A stretch of 64,000 nucleotides of DNA, from positions 4,650,001-4,714,000 of the forward strand of contig NZ_VFPO01000001.1 of assembly GCF_006716765.1 (NCBI RefSeq). Direction: 5' to 3'. The notes below the pieces were generated by a model that ran no database searches, was not told the origin of the DNA, and saw only the letters and a program-made list of their open reading frames with translations. Both the position numbers and the translations under genes were made by a program. Position 1 is the stretch's first letter. Each line of letters starts with the position of its first letter. This document shows positions 61,229 to 64,000 of the stretch, in pieces. Source of the DNA: Actinomadura hallensis. GTDB lineage: Bacteria > Actinomycetota > Actinomycetes > Streptosporangiales > Streptosporangiaceae.

Positions 61229-61274
61229 TTGCGCCCGGCCCGACCCTGAACTGTAGTCTGGACAGGTGTCCAGA
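61229..61274 (+). promoter_or_regulatory. leaderless promoter and operator of the aldehyde dehydrogenase gene
   Basis: -35 TTGCGC (61229-61234), 17 nt, -10 TGTAGT (61252-61257), 8 nt, GTG start at 61266. The palindrome TCTGGACAGGTGTCCAGA (61257-61274) has perfect 8-bp arms and encloses the start codon. It shares CTGAACT, GTCTGGACA and GTGTCC in the same positions with the TetR promoter at 58561-58609. One repressor should act on both. Confidence 0.75.
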
Positions 61275-62729
61275 ACTACCGATCGCCTGCTGCTGCTGGA
61301 CGGGCGGCTGACCCCCGGCGCGGGGGGCGGCGCCTTCGAGACCATCGACCCCGCCACCGAAGAGGTGCTCGGCACCGCCGCCGACGGCACCCCCGAGGAC
61401 ATGGACCGCGCGATCGGCGCCGCCCGGCGCGCGTTCGACGAGACCTCCTGGTCGTCCGACACCGCCTTCCGCGTCCGCTGCCTGCGTCAGCTCCGCGAGG
61501 CGATGCGGCGGCGCTCGGAGGAGCTGCGCGAGATCACGATCCGGGAGGTGGGCGCGCCGCGGTTCCTGACGTTCGGCGGCCAGCTCGACGCCCCGGTCGA
61601 CGACCTCGGCTGGTTCGCGGAGCTCGCCGAGTCCTACGAGTGGGAGCGCGACCTCGGCCGCGCCGAGCCGATGGGGATGCCGACCCGCCGCCGGATCCGC
61701 CGGGAGGCCGCGGGCGTCGTCGGCGCGATCACGCCGTGGAACTTCCCCCACCAGATCAACCTGGCCAAGCTGGGACCGGCGCTCGCTGCGGGCAACACCG
61801 TCGTGCTGAAGCCGGCGCCCGACACCCCGTGGTGCGCGGCGGTCCTCGGCGAGATCATCGCCGAGGAGACCGACATCCCGCCGGGCGTCGTCAACATCGT
61901 CACCTCGTCCGACCATGCGCTGGGCGCGCAGCTCGTCGAGGACCCGCGAGTCGACCTGGTGACGTTCACCGGGTCCACCGCCACCGGGCGCACCGTCATG
62001 GCGAGCGCCGCCGCCACCCTGAAGCGGGTCTTCCTGGAACTCGGCGGCAAGTCGGCGTTCATCGTGCTGGACGACGCCGACCTGAAGGCCGCCTGCTCGT
62101 ACGCGGCGTTCTCCGGGATCGCCCACGCCGGCCAGGGCTGCGCGATCACGACCCGGATCCTCGTCCCCCGCGACCGCTACGACGAGGCCGTCGAGATCAC
62201 CGCCCGGTCGCTGTCGAGGCTCGGCGCCGGTGACCCCTCCGACGACCGGACGATCTGCGGCCCCGTGATCTCGGCGAGGCAGCGCGACCGCATCGAGGGC
62301 TACCTGAGGCTGGCCGTCGAGGAGGGCGGGTCGTTCGCGTGCGGCGGGGGCCGCCCGGAGGGCCGGGACAAGGGCTTCTGGATCGAGCCGACGCTCATCA
62401 CCGGGCTGACCAACGACGCCCGCACCGCGCGCGAGGAGATCTTCGGCCCGGTGCTCGTGATCATGCCGCACGACGGCGACGACGACGCGGTCCGCATCGC
62501 CAACGACTCCCCGTACGGGCTGTCGGGCGCGGTGCACGGCAGCGCCGACCGCGCCCGCGCGGTGGCGGCGCGGCTGCGCACCGGGACGGTCAGCGTGAAC
62601 GGCGGCGTCTGGTACAGCGCGGACGTCCCGTTCGGCGGCTACAAGCAGTCCGGCATCGGCCGCGAGATGGGCGTGGCGGGCTTCGAGGAGTACCTGGAGA
62701 CCAAGGCGATCGCGGAGATCACCACATGA
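61266..62729 (+). CDS. aldehyde dehydrogenase (NAD(P)-dependent)
   Basis: The 487-residue protein has the ALDH fold with 'TPWNFPHQ' (N159), 'VTFTGSTATGR', the general-base glutamate E258 (FLELGGK) and catalytic cysteine C292 (GQGCAITTR). It would oxidise an aldehyde formed by earlier steps of the cluster. The GTG start lies within the palindromic operator, with no ribosome site, so the transcript is predicted to be leaderless. Confidence 0.93.
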   Translation: MSRTTDRLLLLDGRLTPGAGGGAFETIDPATEEVLGTAADGTPEDMDRAIGAARRAFDETSWSSDTAFRVRCLRQLREAMRRRSEELREITIREVGAPRFLTFGGQLDAPVDDLGWFAELAESYEWERDLGRAEPMGMPTRRRIRREAAGVVGAITPWNFPHQINLAKLGPALAAGNTVVLKPAPDTPWCAAVLGEIIAEETDIPPGVVNIVTSSDHALGAQLVEDPRVDLVTFTGSTATGRTVMASAAATLKRVFLELGGKSAFIVLDDADLKAACSYAAFSGIAHAGQGCAITTRILVPRDRYDEAVEITARSLSRLGAGDPSDDRTICGPVISARQRDRIEGYLRLAVEEGGSFACGGGRPEGRDKGFWIEPTLITGLTNDARTAREEIFGPVLVIMPHDGDDDAVRIANDSPYGLSGAVHGSADRARAVAARLRTGTVSVNGGVWYSADVPFGGYKQSGIGREMGVAGFEEYLETKAIAEITT

Positions 62730-62740
62730 CCGCCACGGCG

Positions 62741-62880
62741 GCGCCCGGAGGGCCGCGGGAGGCCCCTGTGAGCGGCCCGCAGGGCGCGGCGGCGCCTGGA
62801 CTGAGGAGCGGTGGGAGCGAGGAACGAGCGACCAGAGCGACGAGGGAAGGCGGCGCCATAGAGCGCCCGGAGGGCCGCGG
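62741..62880. repeat. 18-bp direct repeat in the ALDH-SDR gap
   Basis: GCGCCCGGAGGGCCGCGG occurs at 62741-62758 and again at 62863-62880. Between them is a GAGCGA-rich segment (62809-62845) related to other intergenic repeats here. Confidence 0.7.
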
Positions 62881-62901
62881 AAGACACTTCGGGAGGCAGA
62901 C

Positions 62902-63636
62902 GTGAGGTTCGAGGGCAAGGTCGCGATCGTGACCGGTGGGGCGCAGGGCATCGGGGAGGCCTACGCGCGGGCGCTGGCGGCCGAGGGCGCGTCCGTGGTG
63001 ATCGCCGACGTGGACGAGCGGGGGCAGGCCGTCGCCGACGACGTGAAGGGCGCGTTCGTCCGGACGGACGTGTCGGATCCGGCGTCGGTCGAGGCGATGG
63101 CGGCGGCGGCGGTGGAGCGGTTCGGCGGCATCGACCATCTGGTCAACAACGCCGCCATTTTCGGTTCGATGCGGTTGGACTTCCTGTTCACCGTCGACTG
63201 GGACTACTACAAGAAGTTCATGTCCGTGAACATGGACGGTGCGCTGCTGTGCGCGCGCGCCTGCTACCCGCACATGCAGGAGCGCGGGGGCGGTTCGATC
63301 GTCAACCAGTCGTCCACCGCGGCGTGGCAGTACTCCGGCTTCTACGGCCTGGCCAAGGTCGGCGTCAACGGGCTGACCCAGCAGCTCGCGCACGAGCTGG
63401 GCAGCATGAACATCCGCGTGAACGCCATCGCGCCCGGCCCGATCGACACCGAGGCGAACCGGAAGGCCGTCCCCGGCGGCATGTCGCAGAAGATCGTCAA
63501 GGAGAAGATGGCGCTCAAGCGGATGGGGACGCCCGAGGACCTCGTCGGGATGTGCCTGTTCCTGCTGTCGGACGACGCCGCCTGGGTCACCGGGCAGATC
63601 TTCAACGTGGACGGCGGCGAGGTGTTCCGCTCATGA
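62902..63636 (+). CDS. short-chain dehydrogenase/reductase
   Basis: The 244-residue SDR has the NAD-binding 'TGGAQGIG' (11-18), 'NNAA', and the catalytic S138, Y148 and K152 (YGLAK). An Asp after the second strand (IADVDE) favours NAD. It would oxidise an alcohol or reduce a ketone in the cluster's pathway. GTG 62902 has GGGAGG upstream. Its stop overlaps an ATG of the next gene. Confidence 0.92.
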   Translation: MRFEGKVAIVTGGAQGIGEAYARALAAEGASVVIADVDERGQAVADDVKGAFVRTDVSDPASVEAMAAAAVERFGGIDHLVNNAAIFGSMRLDFLFTVDWDYYKKFMSVNMDGALLCARACYPHMQERGGGSIVNQSSTAAWQYSGFYGLAKVGVNGLTQQLAHELGSMNIRVNAIAPGPIDTEANRKAVPGGMSQKIVKEKMALKRMGTPEDLVGMCLFLLSDDAAWVTGQIFNVDGGEVFRS

Positions 63637-63705
63637 GCGAAGCGAACCGGGGGGCGCGGGGGGTCGTCCCCCCGCAAAGGCCAGGCATGAGCGAAGCGAA
63701 CCGGG
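63633..63705. repeat. 19-bp direct repeat at the start of the last gene
   Basis: ATGAGCGAAGCGAACCGGG occurs at 63633-63651 and at 63687-63705, in the same frame, providing two alternative starts 18 codons apart. Its core GAGCGAAGCGAACC is close to the GAGCGAAGCGAGAACC found near 33570 and 33771. Confidence 0.8.
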
Positions 63706-64000
63706 ACGGTGTCGGGTTCATCGGGCTCGGGCAGATGGGCGAGCCGATGGCGCGGCACCTCACCGGCCGCGGCCTGGTCGTCTTCGACGCCCGCGCCGAC
63801 GCGGTGGCGCCGCTGGTGGAGGCGGGCGCGCGGGCGGCGCGGAGCGTGGCCGAGGTCGCCGCGCACTGCGCGCTGGTGTCGATCATGGTGCGGGACGACG
63901 ACCAGGTCCGGGAGGTGGCCGAGGAGGCCATCGCCGCGGCCCGGCCGGGCACCGTCCTGGCGATCCATTCGACGATCCGCGCGAAGACGGCCGAGGACCT
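63687..64000 (+). CDS. NAD(P)-dependent 3-hydroxyisobutyrate dehydrogenase-family protein (partial)
   Basis: The first 104 residues are present; the gene runs off the window. They contain the Rossmann motif 'GFIGLGQMGEPMARHL' and 'AIHSTIRAKTAEDL', the beta-hydroxyacid dehydrogenase signature region. It would act on a hydroxyacid or tartronate-semialdehyde-like intermediate. The ATG at 63687 is used; ATG 63633, overlapping the SDR stop, is an alternative and would add 18 residues encoded by a duplicated segment. Confidence 0.85.
   Translation, partial: MSEANRDGVGFIGLGQMGEPMARHLTGRGLVVFDARADAVAPLVEAGARAARSVAEVAAHCALVSIMVRDDDQVREVAEEAIAAARPGTVLAIHSTIRAKTAED

Overview
The window is core chromosome of a very GC-rich actinomycete. 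Evidence: near-universal G/C third codon positions, frequent GTG starts, DUF2469, DUF3515, DivIVA-family proteins, zinc-ribbon (four-cysteine) L28 and L32, and a P450 with a CxxHxxC ferredoxin. The gene order resembles Thermomonosporaceae (Actinomadura-like), but that family assignment is inference.

Layout. 0-6.3 kb: accessory start with an orphan ribbon-helix-helix antitoxin-like gene, HIT protein, DUF1963 protein, a four-repeat DivIVA-motif protein, rlmN and a SUFU-domain protein. 6.4-11 kb (minus): rpsB-tsf-pyrH-frr-cdsA. 11-17.7 kb: a rearranged stretch with an M23 peptidase lacking one active-site histidine, xerC, a yraN-yifB-dprA operon facing opposite to its flanks, and gene debris. 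17.7-31 kb (minus): ftsY, amtB-glnB-glnD, ffh, rpsP-KH-rimM-trmD, rplS, lepB, rnhB, DUF2469. 30.9-33.1 kb: a globin / flavohaemoglobin / DivIVA-like operon. 33.9-44.7 kb (minus): rsmD, a class B PBP, coaD, DUF177, rpmF, rnc, mutM, acylphosphatase, a small coiled-coil protein and smc. 44.9-55.9 kb: an LPXTG-type surface protein, receptor Ser/Thr kinase, recG, DhaL-type fatty-acid kinase, rpmB, thiD, a CBM2-like membrane protein, thiL, an Lrp/AsnC-type single-domain protein and a DUF3515 lipoprotein.

56-64 kb is an accessory catabolic region: NTF2-like protein, ferredoxin, P450 and TetR on minus; three tRNA-like genes; then an HpaB/HsaA-like acyl-CoA-dehydrogenase-fold oxygenase, a second TetR, aldehyde dehydrogenase, SDR and a 3-hydroxyisobutyrate-dehydrogenase-family enzyme on plus. 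The likely theme is oxidation of a lipophilic substrate by P450 and then stepwise alcohol/aldehyde oxidation.

Most interesting signals. (1) The first TetR gene and the aldehyde dehydrogenase gene, 2.7 kb apart and divergent, have the same promoter layout: -35 TTGCGS, 17 nt, -10, 8 nt, then a GTG start lying inside a shared TCTGGACAnGTGTCC palindrome. This predicts leaderless, co-repressed transcripts. A third gene (59403) has the same leaderless spacing with two differently sequenced palindromes 21 bp apart. (2) Two neighbouring tRNA genes have leucine anticodons (GAG, CAG) in bodies with short variable loops, unlike normal bacterial tRNA-Leu. (3) A DivIVA-family protein is translationally coupled to a flavohaemoglobin. 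(4) Three perfect DnaA boxes lie within 10.4 kb.
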